A stretch of DNA of 64,000 bases from Fortiea sp. LEGE XX443 (GTDB taxonomy: Bacteria; Cyanobacteriota; Cyanobacteriia; Cyanobacteriales; Nostocaceae), in NCBI RefSeq assembly GCF_015206815.1, contig NZ_JADEXZ010000010.1, positions 1-64,000 on the forward strand, given 5' to 3'. Shown here piece by piece: positions 26,006 through 34,631 of the stretch. A program made the position numbers and the translations under genes. The notes under the pieces were generated by a model. The model was not told where the DNA came from, made no database searches, and saw nothing but the letters and a program-made list of their open reading frames with translations. The first letter of the stretch is position 1; each line of letters begins with the position of its first letter.

Positions 26006-26331
26006 AAATACTCAAGTGCAAGATATATGATTGATTGATTTTTGCTTTGTAGTTTCAATTTTAGTGATTGACTGATAAATTGGGTAATTTGTATAAATGT
26101 GAAACTAGTTATGGATTAATCTGTGAATCAACCACTCCAGATAACTAGTATAACCAGAAAATTATCAAGAATATATTTAGCAGAAATCTGAAAGTGCGGA
26201 TAGCAGTTTGGCTACTCACACTTCCAGTATAATTTTTGCTCTAGGAGGTCGTACTTTTTTTAGACGTAATTTAGATACAATCTTCCTGAGGGCAATTCCA
26301 GAATTATCTGATTACAGATTTTCAAAAGTAG
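26006..26331. other. 326-bp intergenic stretch
   Basis: AT-rich. I find no open frame with coding character, no strong hairpin and no repeat. It should hold the promoter of the DUF1361 gene and the 3' region of the next exported-protein gene, both on the minus strand. Confidence 0.4.
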
Positions 26332-27408
26332 CTAACGTACTAAAACTCGACTGCGAGGGCCGATCGCTTGTTTAGAAGTTGTGATTTTTGGGCGACAATT
26401 AACAGAATCTTGTGTGCAAACCTTGGTAGCAATGCTAGAAGCTTCTAAACTTACTGGATTAGCTGTGAGGGAATAACCACTACTAAACTCTATATTAGAC
26501 TCGGTAGAAGGTGATGAGAAATTAGACTTACTTGTGTCAGCAATTACCTCACCAAACGTACTACTAACATTAGGTTGTGCAGGAGCAGTTGCGATCGCCA
26601 TACTATTTACTGATGCTGCAACTGGTGTACTGGGAACTGGTGTAGAAGTAGGGGTATTACTAACTACAGGCGCAGTCGGGGTTGAAGTATTACTACCCGA
26701 ATTAATTAAAGTGGCATTTTCCGGGACTGTAATTGTCAATCTCACCAAAGGAGTATTTTTCACCTCAAAGGGGGTAGGAGTTGGCGTAGTATTTGGAATA
26801 TCGGATTTATAGTCAAATACCGTCGGACTTTCACCACCATTGCGATCGCTATATCTTGGACCTTGTCCATTCAGTTGAAAAGTCCCCTGATATTGCTTAC
26901 CAGTTTTTGGATCGGTAACAACGCCAGTGTAAAAAGCTCTCGTTAACCCAAACTCATCTTGAACTACTCCTTGAAATGAGGTGTTGGAGATTTTTCCTTG
27001 ATAAGTAAACGGTGTTAATTGGCCACCAGACAACGCTGGCGAAGTCAAAACACCATTGAAAGAAATTACTGGAATACCTTTAAAATCAACAAAGTATTTC
27101 AAGCTACCATCCGCCCGCGTTTCTACCTTTACATAGTCGGACTTGTAAACAGGTACATAATTGGGCTTATTCTGAGAACCTATGTTGCGTTGGTACACTC
27201 CTTGGGAATCTGTATCAATGCGAGTGACTGAGTTATTAAAATTGGGGTTAAAACTGGGAAGTTCTAATGTTCCTGATAATGTACCAGTGCTTTGAATGAT
27301 TAGTTGAGCAGAAGCACTGCTTCCTCCAAAGCCGATAAAAACTGCTGCTAAACTGCTACTACCCAAAACTGCACAGCCGATCTTTGCTACTGATGACTTA
27401 AATTGCAT
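26332..27408 (-). CDS. Exported Pro/Thr/Ser-rich protein, function unknown
   Basis: A 358-aa protein with a signal peptide (residues 8-34, GCAVLGSSSLAAVFIGFGGSS). The first 200 residues form a beta-rich domain with YQGTFQLNGQGPRYSDR near its end. Residues 205-300 are low complexity (TTPTPTPFEV, STPTAPVVSNTPTSTPV), a likely linker. The C-terminus is basic with two cysteines (CTQDSVNCRP). Cyanobacterial-type surface or periplasmic protein; I do not recognise a named family. Confidence 0.6.
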   Translation of the reverse strand: MQFKSSVAKIGCAVLGSSSLAAVFIGFGGSSASAQLIIQSTGTLSGTLELPSFNPNFNNSVTRIDTDSQGVYQRNIGSQNKPNYVPVYKSDYVKVETRADGSLKYFVDFKGIPVISFNGVLTSPALSGGQLTPFTYQGKISNTSFQGVVQDEFGLTRAFYTGVVTDPKTGKQYQGTFQLNGQGPRYSDRNGGESPTVFDYKSDIPNTTPTPTPFEVKNTPLVRLTITVPENATLINSGSNTSTPTAPVVSNTPTSTPVPSTPVAASVNSMAIATAPAQPNVSSTFGEVIADTSKSNFSSPSTESNIEFSSGYSLTANPVSLEASSIATKVCTQDSVNCRPKITTSKQAIGPRSRVLVR

Positions 27409-27542
27409 GAAAAATCTACTCCTTAATATTAAGAGGAATTAGGTATTGGGTATTTGATTAAAGATTGCTGACAGTCAAGAGTAGTAAGACAATACGGAGT
27501 GGGGGTTTCAAACCTTGTAATTACATTTACATGATTACGGAA

Positions 27543-29450
27543 TTAAAACCGGAAAGTCGCTCGCAATGCGCCTACTATCAGAGTGTCATTAGCAGTATTA
27601 TGATCGGGATTGAAAATAACTAATAAGCCTGGTGTCAAAGAAAAACGGTCATTTAACTGGGCGCGATAAAAAAGTTCTAAATGCAACGATGTATCACTGC
27701 GTCCACCGGGCGTTCCCTCATCGGAAAAGTTAGGAAAATTGAAGCCATCGGGTAAGCTACTAGAACTAATTTTCGGGGGTTGTCCAACCAGAAAACCGCC
27801 CAGATTACCAGCACCGCCTAAATTAGGTAACGCCGCAAATACCATCCAGTTGGTAGTTTCTACACTACCAGAGAGATTGACTGGTTTAGAGTAAGAAAAA
27901 CCACCCCAACCACCCAACTCCAAATTCTCATTAACACGCCATGCCACAGTAGCACCAACAGCATGAGTATTAAAAGCTGTACTAGGTGCAAAAGGTGAAA
28001 TTAATTGAGAATCACCAATACCAGTACCCAGTAAATCATTCGGGGAATGGGAGTAGATGTAATGTATACCGACATCAATTTTATCAGTGGGTGCTAGAGT
28101 CAGTTGTGCGCCTGCGTTATATCTACCACCAAATAAGCCACCAGAATTGCTATCACCAGAAAAACTAGGAATTTCAGCGCTGTAAACACCTTGAAGACTG
28201 ATGCGATCGCTAATTTCCCAGTCAAAACCTATACCACCAGTACCATTACCAATGTTCAAAATCGGGTTACGCTGACCAAATTGCGAAATTGCGCCATCTC
28301 CAGAACCTTCTAAAGGGTTAATTCCACGAAAGGTTGTGGCGGGGTTCACACCAGATGTACCCACCACAATTCCCAAGTTATCTGAAAATAAAAACCGATA
28401 AGACAAGTCATTAATTACGAGCCTATTCTCTGTATTAGACTCAAAACTCAATCGCCCCATATTGTTAGAAACTAAAGAAGCATTAGAAGCTAAATTTCCC
28501 GCAGATAACCCCGTAATTAATAAATCTTTCCCTGTAAAGGAAGTTGCTAATGTTAACTGTACGCTATTGTTTAAAGTCAGATTTGTCTTCCCTTGACGCT
28601 CTGGTACACCATCTCTAGGAAACAAATCAACATTTGTCATATTTGTTCCTTGAACACTAAAAATAGCTTGCCCAAATAGTCTGGTTGTTGTGGAAAACTG
28701 ATGAGACTGTAATTCAATAGTTTTATTTTCTAAAACATCTACACGCTGCTCAATTTCTTGTAATTCGATTTGAAACTCAGCTTGTAACCGTTGTATTTGA
28801 TCTAATTCTTCATTACTAACAGTATTAGCTTGATTTTTAGTAATTAATTCCTGAATTTTGTTTAGACAAATATTTAAACTATAGGCAAATTCATAACGAT
28901 TTACAGCACTGTTACCTAAATAATTCTCATTCGTATGTCCTGCAATACAGCCGTAGCGCTCAACCAAAAATTGTAAAGTAGTAAAAGCCCAATCCGTAGG
29001 TTGCACATCATCCAATTGCGACACCGCTGTAACTTGAGACATCTGCTCATCTGACTCAGAAAACTCTAGTGTTACAGGAGATTCTGGCGAAATTGGCAGG
29101 TGGGAAGATGGTGCGAGTTCTGGCGTGGTTTCTAATGGGTGGGTTGTTTCTGCTAGTGGTTGGGAATCTTGGGTAGAAAAATTTTGAGAACTAACGTTTT
29201 TATGAATTTTATTAAGTAGATTTTGATACTTGTGATTTACAGGTGCAGAAATAACTTCGGAAGTGCTATCAGGCTGTATGAATTCAGGTGGTGTAATTTC
29301 AACAGGTGGAGAACTTTGAGGTAAATTCTCATCTGTTGACTGCTGTACGCCATTGTCTGACTGAATTACAGGCGGCTCTGGTAAATTATTCGGTGGAGAC
29401 GTTTGCCCGGCTGTCAATACGCCCAGCATCAGTAGACTTATCTCACTCAT
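27543..29450 (-). CDS. Outer-membrane porin with SLH domain (OprB / iron-uptake porin family)
   Basis: A 635-aa protein. The N-terminal 130 residues are Pro/Gln-rich. An SLH motif follows (VSQLDDVQPTDWAFTTLQFL through YEFAYSLNICLNKI, about 150-200) that anchors to the cell wall, then a coiled coil (about 200-245), then an OprB beta-barrel from QFSTTTRLFGQAIFSV to the C-terminal IVGALRATFRF with terminal Phe. The first 15 residues make a weak export signal, and an in-frame TGA lies three codons upstream, so no longer start exists. A related but broken gene lies at 43586-45142. Confidence 0.88.
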   Translation of the reverse strand: MSEISLLMLGVLTAGQTSPPNNLPEPPVIQSDNGVQQSTDENLPQSSPPVEITPPEFIQPDSTSEVISAPVNHKYQNLLNKIHKNVSSQNFSTQDSQPLAETTHPLETTPELAPSSHLPISPESPVTLEFSESDEQMSQVTAVSQLDDVQPTDWAFTTLQFLVERYGCIAGHTNENYLGNSAVNRYEFAYSLNICLNKIQELITKNQANTVSNEELDQIQRLQAEFQIELQEIEQRVDVLENKTIELQSHQFSTTTRLFGQAIFSVQGTNMTNVDLFPRDGVPERQGKTNLTLNNSVQLTLATSFTGKDLLITGLSAGNLASNASLVSNNMGRLSFESNTENRLVINDLSYRFLFSDNLGIVVGTSGVNPATTFRGINPLEGSGDGAISQFGQRNPILNIGNGTGGIGFDWEISDRISLQGVYSAEIPSFSGDSNSGGLFGGRYNAGAQLTLAPTDKIDVGIHYIYSHSPNDLLGTGIGDSQLISPFAPSTAFNTHAVGATVAWRVNENLELGGWGGFSYSKPVNLSGSVETTNWMVFAALPNLGGAGNLGGFLVGQPPKISSSSLPDGFNFPNFSDEGTPGGRSDTSLHLELFYRAQLNDRFSLTPGLLVIFNPDHNTANDTLIVGALRATFRF

Positions 29451-29534
29451 GGTATATCAATTGACTAACACCAACATTTCTTTTGACAATGGTTATTGGT
29501 GTTCTTCAGGATGTTTTTGTATAAAAAGTTATAA

Positions 29535-29725
29535 AAAGTCTGAAGTCTGAAGTATAAAATTATGTTTTCATTCGGCAGGGTGAGTTGTGGATAGAAAGCC
29601 CCAACTCACGGAAAAGCTTGGATGATGCGTTGCGCTACACAACAACACACCCTACTAACGTAGGGTTTCGAGTGATCAAATCATGAGTCCTGGAAACGTT
29701 AAATTTCAGACTTCAGACTTCGACT
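29535..29725. repeat. Foldback repeat element, MITE-like
   Basis: The outer arms are AAGTCTGAAGTCTGAAGT (from 29536) and CAGACTTCAGACTTCGACT (to 29725), inverted relative to each other. Inside lie a GTGAGTTG/CAACTCAC hairpin near 29580-29607 and GCGTTGCGCTACACAACAAC followed by CCCTAC/GTAGGG. It is non-coding and reaches the stop codon of the lipoprotein gene. Confidence 0.5.
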
Positions 29726-30197
29726 AAAGCTGGCTACAGTACTTATTCAAATCATTCATTAAAGTGTCTGATTCTTTGCCTGCTGTTGTAGCGACTGCTG
29801 TTAAGGCTGTATCGATTTCGTTTCTAGCCTTTTTGATTTTTTCTCTACCATCTGGCGAAGCTGCGGCTGTTTTAGCGGCTGCTAAAGCTTTAGCTGCTTT
29901 AGCAATGGCGCGACTGAGATTGTCAAACACCTTCTGAAAACGGTTTTGATATTCTTTTAGTTGAGTATCTGCCAATTTTAGTTCTTCTAAAGATGTATCA
30001 ATAGCTTCTAAATCTTTAGATAGTTGCAAGCTGGTGATTGCTTGCTTGCCTTTATTTTGATCAATCAGCGCATTTCCTTCGTTGACGACTTGAATTAGCC
30101 GCTGACACTGGGAGATTTTATTCTCACAACCAGTCACTAATAAAGTGAGACTCAGACTAACAGGAACAATAAAAGTATATTTACACGACACAGACAT
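29724..30197 (-). CDS. Small coiled-coil lipoprotein
   Basis: A 157-aa protein. A lipoprotein signal ends LLVTGC with lipidation at Cys24. The mature part is almost entirely helical with heptad character (LIDQNKGKQAITSLQLSKDL, KAAKALAAAKTAAAS) and a final CSQL. Probably attached to the periplasmic face of the inner or outer membrane. Function is unknown. Confidence 0.7.
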   Translation of the reverse strand: MSVSCKYTFIVPVSLSLTLLVTGCENKISQCQRLIQVVNEGNALIDQNKGKQAITSLQLSKDLEAIDTSLEELKLADTQLKEYQNRFQKVFDNLSRAIAKAAKALAAAKTAAASPDGREKIKKARNEIDTALTAVATTAGKESDTLMNDLNKYCSQL

Positions 30198-30474
30198 TCA
30201 CACCCCAACAGCAAGTAAAACCCAGACAATCGTAACTAATAATTTCATCAATTGTGGAAATTGTTGCGTTAATTTCCGTAAAAACTGATGGATGGATAGT
30301 ATGTAAGATGACTAAATAAATTTAATTGCCCTGATGTTTTGAGTCCAACATGAGGCGATCGCTACTTCAGTATCAAAAATCAGCACTGCTAACTTAGGGT
30401 TTTAGCTATTATTTGACAGAATTTAGCATTATTTGGGTTACAGTATCGCAAACATCTAAATTCATGACATTCTT

Positions 30475-31713
30475 ATGCGTCTTCTTGTCTGTTCTTGGTT
30501 ACTAATTTTCACCCTCGTATTCTCATTAACGCCGCTAGTAAAATCGGCAACACCTACTTCAGATATTGAGCAGTATCTAATGAACGCTCAATTTCAGCAG
30601 GGAGAAGCAGTTTTTGTTGCCAAGCTTCAACAAAATAACAATGATGATCAGACGCGATTTGAATTGGGAGTTGTGCAATTGATGGGTACAACTCAAAGGT
30701 TAATGCAGTCACTATACCGTTATGGTTTGCAGCAAAATGTGATTACCCAATTCTTCCCAATTTTGCGTCTTCCCGTGCCGATAAATCCCACACCGCAGCC
30801 AGTCACCTATAAAGACGCTCGAAATATTCTGCAAGATTTACTCAATGATCTAACTCAAATCAAAAATACTCTCGAACCTATCAAAGATAATAAAGTCAAG
30901 TTGCCGCTGCGGATTGGTTTAACAAAGATGGATTTCAACGCGGATGGAAAGCTAGAAGAAAATGAATCTTTCTGGAAAACTTTCAGCTTATTGACAGGGA
31001 TACCAGCAACAGAAAAAGCTGCCCAAAATTTAGCGATCGCATTTGATGCGGGTGATGTAGTTTGGCTAAAAGGATATTGTAATTTACTTTCTGCGATCGC
31101 TCAGATGGTTTTGGCACATGATGAAAGTCAACTGTTTGATTCAACTGCTCATTTAGTTTTTGCTAAACCGCAAACTGCTTATCCATTTCTAGCTAATGGT
31201 GCGGGAGCATTCGGTTGGGGTAATGTTGATATTAGCGACATGATTGCGTTCATTCATCTGCTCAATTTTCCGGTTGTGGAACCAGAGCGTTTAACGGCTG
31301 CAATCCAAAATTTACAAACAGTGACAGCCTTAAGTCGTCAATCTTGGCAATTAATTTTAGCCGAAACTGATAATGATCGGGAATGGCTACCCAACCCTCG
31401 ACAAAAGGGGGTAATTCCCAACGCTGTAGTCACTCAACCCATGATTGATAGTTGGTTGACTTTTTTAAATGAAGCTGATGCTTTGCTGACAGGTAAAAAG
31501 TTAATTCCTTTCTGGAGAAAACGCGAGGTTAGAGGTATTAATTTAAACAAAGTTTTTACTAAGCCTCGTGGGTTTGATTTGGTGCTGTGGGTACAAGGAA
31601 GTGCTGCTGCACCTTATCTAGAGTTGGGTAAACTAACAGACACAGATACTTGGCAGCGATTGTTACAAGTTTTCCGCGGACAATTCTTCCAATTCGCAGC
31701 TTGGTTTAATTAA
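30475..31713 (+). CDS. Exported protein with EF-hand-like loop, function unknown
   Basis: A 412-aa protein. A signal peptide covers residues 1-25 (LLIFTLVFSLTPLVKS). A TPR-like helical pair follows (FQQGEAVFVAKLQ, TRFELGVVQLM). Near residue 160 the loop DFNADGKLEENE fits an EF-hand calcium site. The rest is helical with conserved-looking WGNVDISDMIAFIHLLNF and EVRGINLNKVF. I do not recognise a named family. It is monocistronic and followed by a 210-bp gap containing the psb34 promoter. Confidence 0.65.
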   Translation: MRLLVCSWLLIFTLVFSLTPLVKSATPTSDIEQYLMNAQFQQGEAVFVAKLQQNNNDDQTRFELGVVQLMGTTQRLMQSLYRYGLQQNVITQFFPILRLPVPINPTPQPVTYKDARNILQDLLNDLTQIKNTLEPIKDNKVKLPLRIGLTKMDFNADGKLEENESFWKTFSLLTGIPATEKAAQNLAIAFDAGDVVWLKGYCNLLSAIAQMVLAHDESQLFDSTAHLVFAKPQTAYPFLANGAGAFGWGNVDISDMIAFIHLLNFPVVEPERLTAAIQNLQTVTALSRQSWQLILAETDNDREWLPNPRQKGVIPNAVVTQPMIDSWLTFLNEADALLTGKKLIPFWRKREVRGINLNKVFTKPRGFDLVLWVQGSAAAPYLELGKLTDTDTWQRLLQVFRGQFFQFAAWFN

Positions 31714-31861
31714 AAAACTCCTCTTAACTCAGTACTTCGCGTACCTCAGCGCTCCTTTGCGTTAAAAACGTTTTCAAGCGATCGCACTTCACTAGGAATT
31801 GTGCGATCGCTTTGATAAGTAGTCTCTGTTTAATAAATTAACCTTTTTTTGTCAACTCCCC

Positions 31862-31890
31862 TTGACTATTTGTAACAATATTGTTAAATT
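31862..31890 (+). promoter_or_regulatory. Sigma-70-type promoter of psb34 with overlapping palindrome
   Basis: TTGACT (31862-31867) and TAAATT (31885-31890) are separated by exactly 17 bp. A perfect 14-bp palindrome, TAACAATATTGTTA (31873-31886), covers the spacer and the first bases of the -10 box, so a repressor bound there would block polymerase. The gene starts 34 bp downstream. Confidence 0.6.
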
Positions 31891-31924
31891 TATTTACATA
31901 AGGTAACAACTAAGGAAAAAAACT

Positions 31925-32095
31925 ATGTACACAACTGTAAATGAAGACGGCGTTCTCAATAACTACGCAAAAGAACCCCAAGTTTATTGCGCTGAGTACC
32001 CAGCAATTTGGGAACAACGTCGCTACGTTTTACAAGGCGCAGTTGCAACTATGTTTGTTGCTGTTCTAGTTTTGTTTGCTTTTGCAGTGAGCTAA
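31925..32095 (+). CDS. psb34: Psb34, photosystem II assembly protein (ssl1498 family)
   Basis: A 56-aa thylakoid membrane protein. The sequence MYTTVNEDGVLNNYAKEP, then YPAIWEQRRYVLQGA, then a single hydrophobic helix (ATMFVAVLVLFAFAVS) is diagnostic of the ssl1498/Psb34 family. It is related to high-light-inducible proteins but lacks their chlorophyll-binding motif. Psb34 binds CP47-containing photosystem II intermediates. It is monocistronic with a clear promoter and terminator. A weak AAGGA ribosome site precedes the ATG. Confidence 0.93.
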   Translation: MYTTVNEDGVLNNYAKEPQVYCAEYPAIWEQRRYVLQGAVATMFVAVLVLFAFAVS

Positions 32096-32146
32096 AGTAT
32101 TTTGATTTCGGTATCTGTATCACTCATCGTCATTTGAACTTCTCCC

Positions 32147-32193
32147 TTTTACCCCGGTTAGTTTCGCCGGGGTTTTTTGTTGCATTTAACTTA
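32147..32193 (+). repeat. 47-bp direct repeat, copy 1 (contains the psb34 terminator)
   Basis: TTTTACCCCGGTTAGTTTCG and the following bases to GCATTTAACTTA recur at 33348-33394 with one difference inside the stem. The two copies flank the Rpn-family gene. Confidence 0.9.
32151..32178 (+). terminator. Rho-independent terminator of psb34
   Basis: ACCCCGG and CCGGGGT arms around TTAGTTTCG, followed by TTTTTT. It is a strong GC stem about 55 bp after the psb34 stop. Confidence 0.85.
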
Positions 32194-32278
32194 AACTTCG
32201 TCCATCTTGAAAGCTGGAGTTTTGTCACGCATCGTACTATCCTAAGTTGCAGAAATAAACCATACCCAAATCAAATGA

Positions 32279-33208
32279 ATGACGAGATTCATCCATGACC
32301 AATTTGCCAAAGACTACCTAGAAGAATTACTAAAACCTTATGGAAAAGTCCAAGCACCAAGTCGAGTCGCCGCAGAAGTCAGAGAAATAGACGTATTATT
32401 CTCACCAATTCCTACACAAACAGCCAACTTAGTAACCTTGGGTTTATTAGGAAAAATGGCGACAATATCCGCCGTATTTGAACCATTCCGCAATCCAACA
32501 TCCCCAGAAGAAATTAACGATTGTATATCAAAATTATCAGAAGTAAAAAGCGCAATGCAGCGAGAAGCAAAGCGCAATAAAATAAAAATACCAAACTCAG
32601 AAATTCCCCAACTATGGATACTCACACCAACCTGCTCAAAAGGTATAATCTCCGGGTTTGGTGGAACTGAAAATTCAGACTGGGGAAAAGGAGTGTACTT
32701 TTTAGCAAAATATTTCCGCACAGCGATAGTAATAATTCATCAGTTACCATATACACCAGAAACACTGTGGGTAAGACTTTTAGGACGTGGGAAAGTACAA
32801 CGTCAAGCAATTGATGAATTAACCGCACTACCAGCAAATCACCCATTACAGAGAATCACGTTAGAATTACTTTATAACCTGCAACAAAACTTGCGAATTA
32901 ATCAAAATATAGAAACAGAGGATCGGGAGTTAGTGATGAGATTAGCACCACTGTATCAACAAGATAGAGAACAAGCTAGACAAGAAGGATTACAGCAAGG
33001 GGTACAGCAAGGGGTACAGCAAGGATTACAGCAAGGAGAACAACAGCTAATTCTGCGCCAGTTAAATCGACGACTGGGAAATCTAGAATTATCTCTTGTT
33101 GATCAAATTCAAAAATTGTCTATTGAACAGTTAGAAGCACTGGGAGAAGCATTATTAGATTTTTCTACAGTGGCGGATTTAGAAGCTTGGTTAAACCAAA
33201 AACAATAA
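32279..33208 (+). CDS. Rpn-family protein with DUF4351 tail
   Basis: A 309-aa protein of the Rpn/YhgA-like group common in cyanobacteria. The N-terminal VREIDVLFSPIP carries an Asp of a PD-(D/E)xK-like core. A Gln-rich linker near residues 236-253 (QQGVQQGVQQGLQQGEQQ) is encoded by a 12-bp near-repeat. The C-terminal DUF4351 reads LNRRLGNLELSLVDQIQKLS to LEAWL. Some Rpn proteins are DNases that stimulate recombination; activity here is inferred. Direct repeats flank the gene. Confidence 0.82.
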   Translation: MTRFIHDQFAKDYLEELLKPYGKVQAPSRVAAEVREIDVLFSPIPTQTANLVTLGLLGKMATISAVFEPFRNPTSPEEINDCISKLSEVKSAMQREAKRNKIKIPNSEIPQLWILTPTCSKGIISGFGGTENSDWGKGVYFLAKYFRTAIVIIHQLPYTPETLWVRLLGRGKVQRQAIDELTALPANHPLQRITLELLYNLQQNLRINQNIETEDRELVMRLAPLYQQDREQARQEGLQQGVQQGVQQGLQQGEQQLILRQLNRRLGNLELSLVDQIQKLSIEQLEALGEALLDFSTVADLEAWLNQKQ

Positions 33209-33347
33209 ATAATTAAATATTGATGACTTTAATTAATTGAAGAGCGATCGCTCTCTAGAATCAGCAAAAATAAGCTGACACGCATCTAATTTTTTAGCCA
33301 TCTCTAGGCTGTAGGAAGGTTTTAGATCCCAAATTATACAATTTAAA

Positions 33348-33394
33348 TTTTACCCCGGTTAGTTTCGCCGGTGTTTTTTGTTGCATTTAACTTA
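33348..33394 (+). repeat. 47-bp direct repeat, copy 2
   Basis: The second copy of the psb34 terminator segment. The stem has one mismatch (CCGGTGT instead of CCGGGGT), so it should still terminate, more weakly, now after the Rpn gene. Confidence 0.85.
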
Positions 33395-33472
33395 GTTGAC
33401 ATCATTACCCAACCAATTCTTAAATATCTGCCTTTATCCTGAGTTTTGTTAATCATCCAGGGTAATAAACAG

Positions 33473-34576
33473 ATGATGTTGAAAAAAGTTTTGCTGATTG
33501 CTATTGGTGCGATCGCGGCGATCGCACTTGGCGCGTTGACAGAGCTAAAAGGAATGGCTCAAACTCCCACAGATTTAGATTTAGCGGCTTATCATGCGCC
33601 AATTCACTATCAAGACACCGACAGCACTAAATATAGTGGTGACTATATCACGCGGTTTAACTATGACGGAGATTGGCGAGGCACAAATAATTGGGATAAT
33701 CTTTTTCAATATCCGCTAAATGCTCATGGCTACTATTCTGTAGTTGAGACATGTACCCATAGGTTCATCACCTATTCTTTTTTCCATCCTCAAGACTGGA
33801 CTGATATTCCTTTCGATCAAGAACACGAAAATGATTTAGAGGGTGAGTTGGCGATCGTTCGTAAAGATGGTTCAACTTATGGCAAACTCGAAGGGATTGT
33901 AACTGTATTTCATAACGACTTCTACTCTTTTACACCTAGCGGTAGTCTTTTACGAAGTGGTGCAGAAAGTATTGATGGAACGCTCACAATGAGTAGTTAT
34001 AACGGCTCTCTCCATCACTTGACGACTCAGGAAGCTAAAGGCCATGGTTTAAAAGCTTGGCCTTACACTGGAAATTTTAGGGGAGCCAGTAACGAAGACG
34101 GAATTATTTACTATCCTTCTAAAACTACCGCCGAAGTGCCGAGTTCGGGAAACGATCGCAATGTGCAGTATTCGTTGCTTGATATATTTGCTACTAATGG
34201 TATGTGGCAATATCAATTAAATGAAGCGTCTAGTTCTCCAGGGATAACTTTTGCACGGTGGGGAACATTCAGAGGAGATTCTAGCGGTAGCTGTGGTGAT
34301 GGTACACCAACTTGTGCTAACGATTCTGCTAATACACCTTGGGGATGGGATGACTCCAATGATGGTTCAGTCTACAGAGGCGAAATGGCTTTAGATCCGG
34401 CTCACTTAACGGATGTTTATTTTGATGGTCTTGGTAACTTTGATACAACCTACATCCGTAACCGATTTATTCAAGATTTACGAGACAGAGGCTACAATTC
34501 CAGCAATCTTCCTCAAGGCTGGCCTAGCCAAATTAATCTTAATACCCTGATTGGTAAGCTCAAAAACCAGTGTTAA
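33473..34576 (+). CDS. Exported protein of unknown function (AYHAPIHYQDTD type)
   Basis: A 367-aa protein. The start at ATG 33473 (MMLKKVLLIAIGAIAAIALG) gives a normal signal peptide; an earlier TTG at 33446 gives a poorer one. The mature part is rich in aromatic, Asp and His residues: AAYHAPIHYQDTDSTKY, VVETCTHRFITYSFFHPQDW, FDQEHENDLEGELAIV, VTVFHNDFYSF. The clustered H/D/E residues suggest a metal or carbohydrate site. I do not recognise a named family. Confidence 0.65.
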   Translation: MMLKKVLLIAIGAIAAIALGALTELKGMAQTPTDLDLAAYHAPIHYQDTDSTKYSGDYITRFNYDGDWRGTNNWDNLFQYPLNAHGYYSVVETCTHRFITYSFFHPQDWTDIPFDQEHENDLEGELAIVRKDGSTYGKLEGIVTVFHNDFYSFTPSGSLLRSGAESIDGTLTMSSYNGSLHHLTTQEAKGHGLKAWPYTGNFRGASNEDGIIYYPSKTTAEVPSSGNDRNVQYSLLDIFATNGMWQYQLNEASSSPGITFARWGTFRGDSSGSCGDGTPTCANDSANTPWGWDDSNDGSVYRGEMALDPAHLTDVYFDGLGNFDTTYIRNRFIQDLRDRGYNSSNLPQGWPSQINLNTLIGKLKNQC

Positions 34577-34586
34577 TCAGCTGTAG

Positions 34587-34607
34587 AGACGTTGCATTGC
34601 AACGTCT
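34587..34607 (+). terminator. AGACGTTGCA hairpin terminator
   Basis: AGACGTTGCA and TGCAACGTCT are inverted around one T and followed by a T-rich tract. A related hairpin with GTAGAGACGTT arms lies at 46190-46220. Confidence 0.6.
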
Positions 34608-34631
34608 TTCTTTTCTTCATAAAAAATAATA

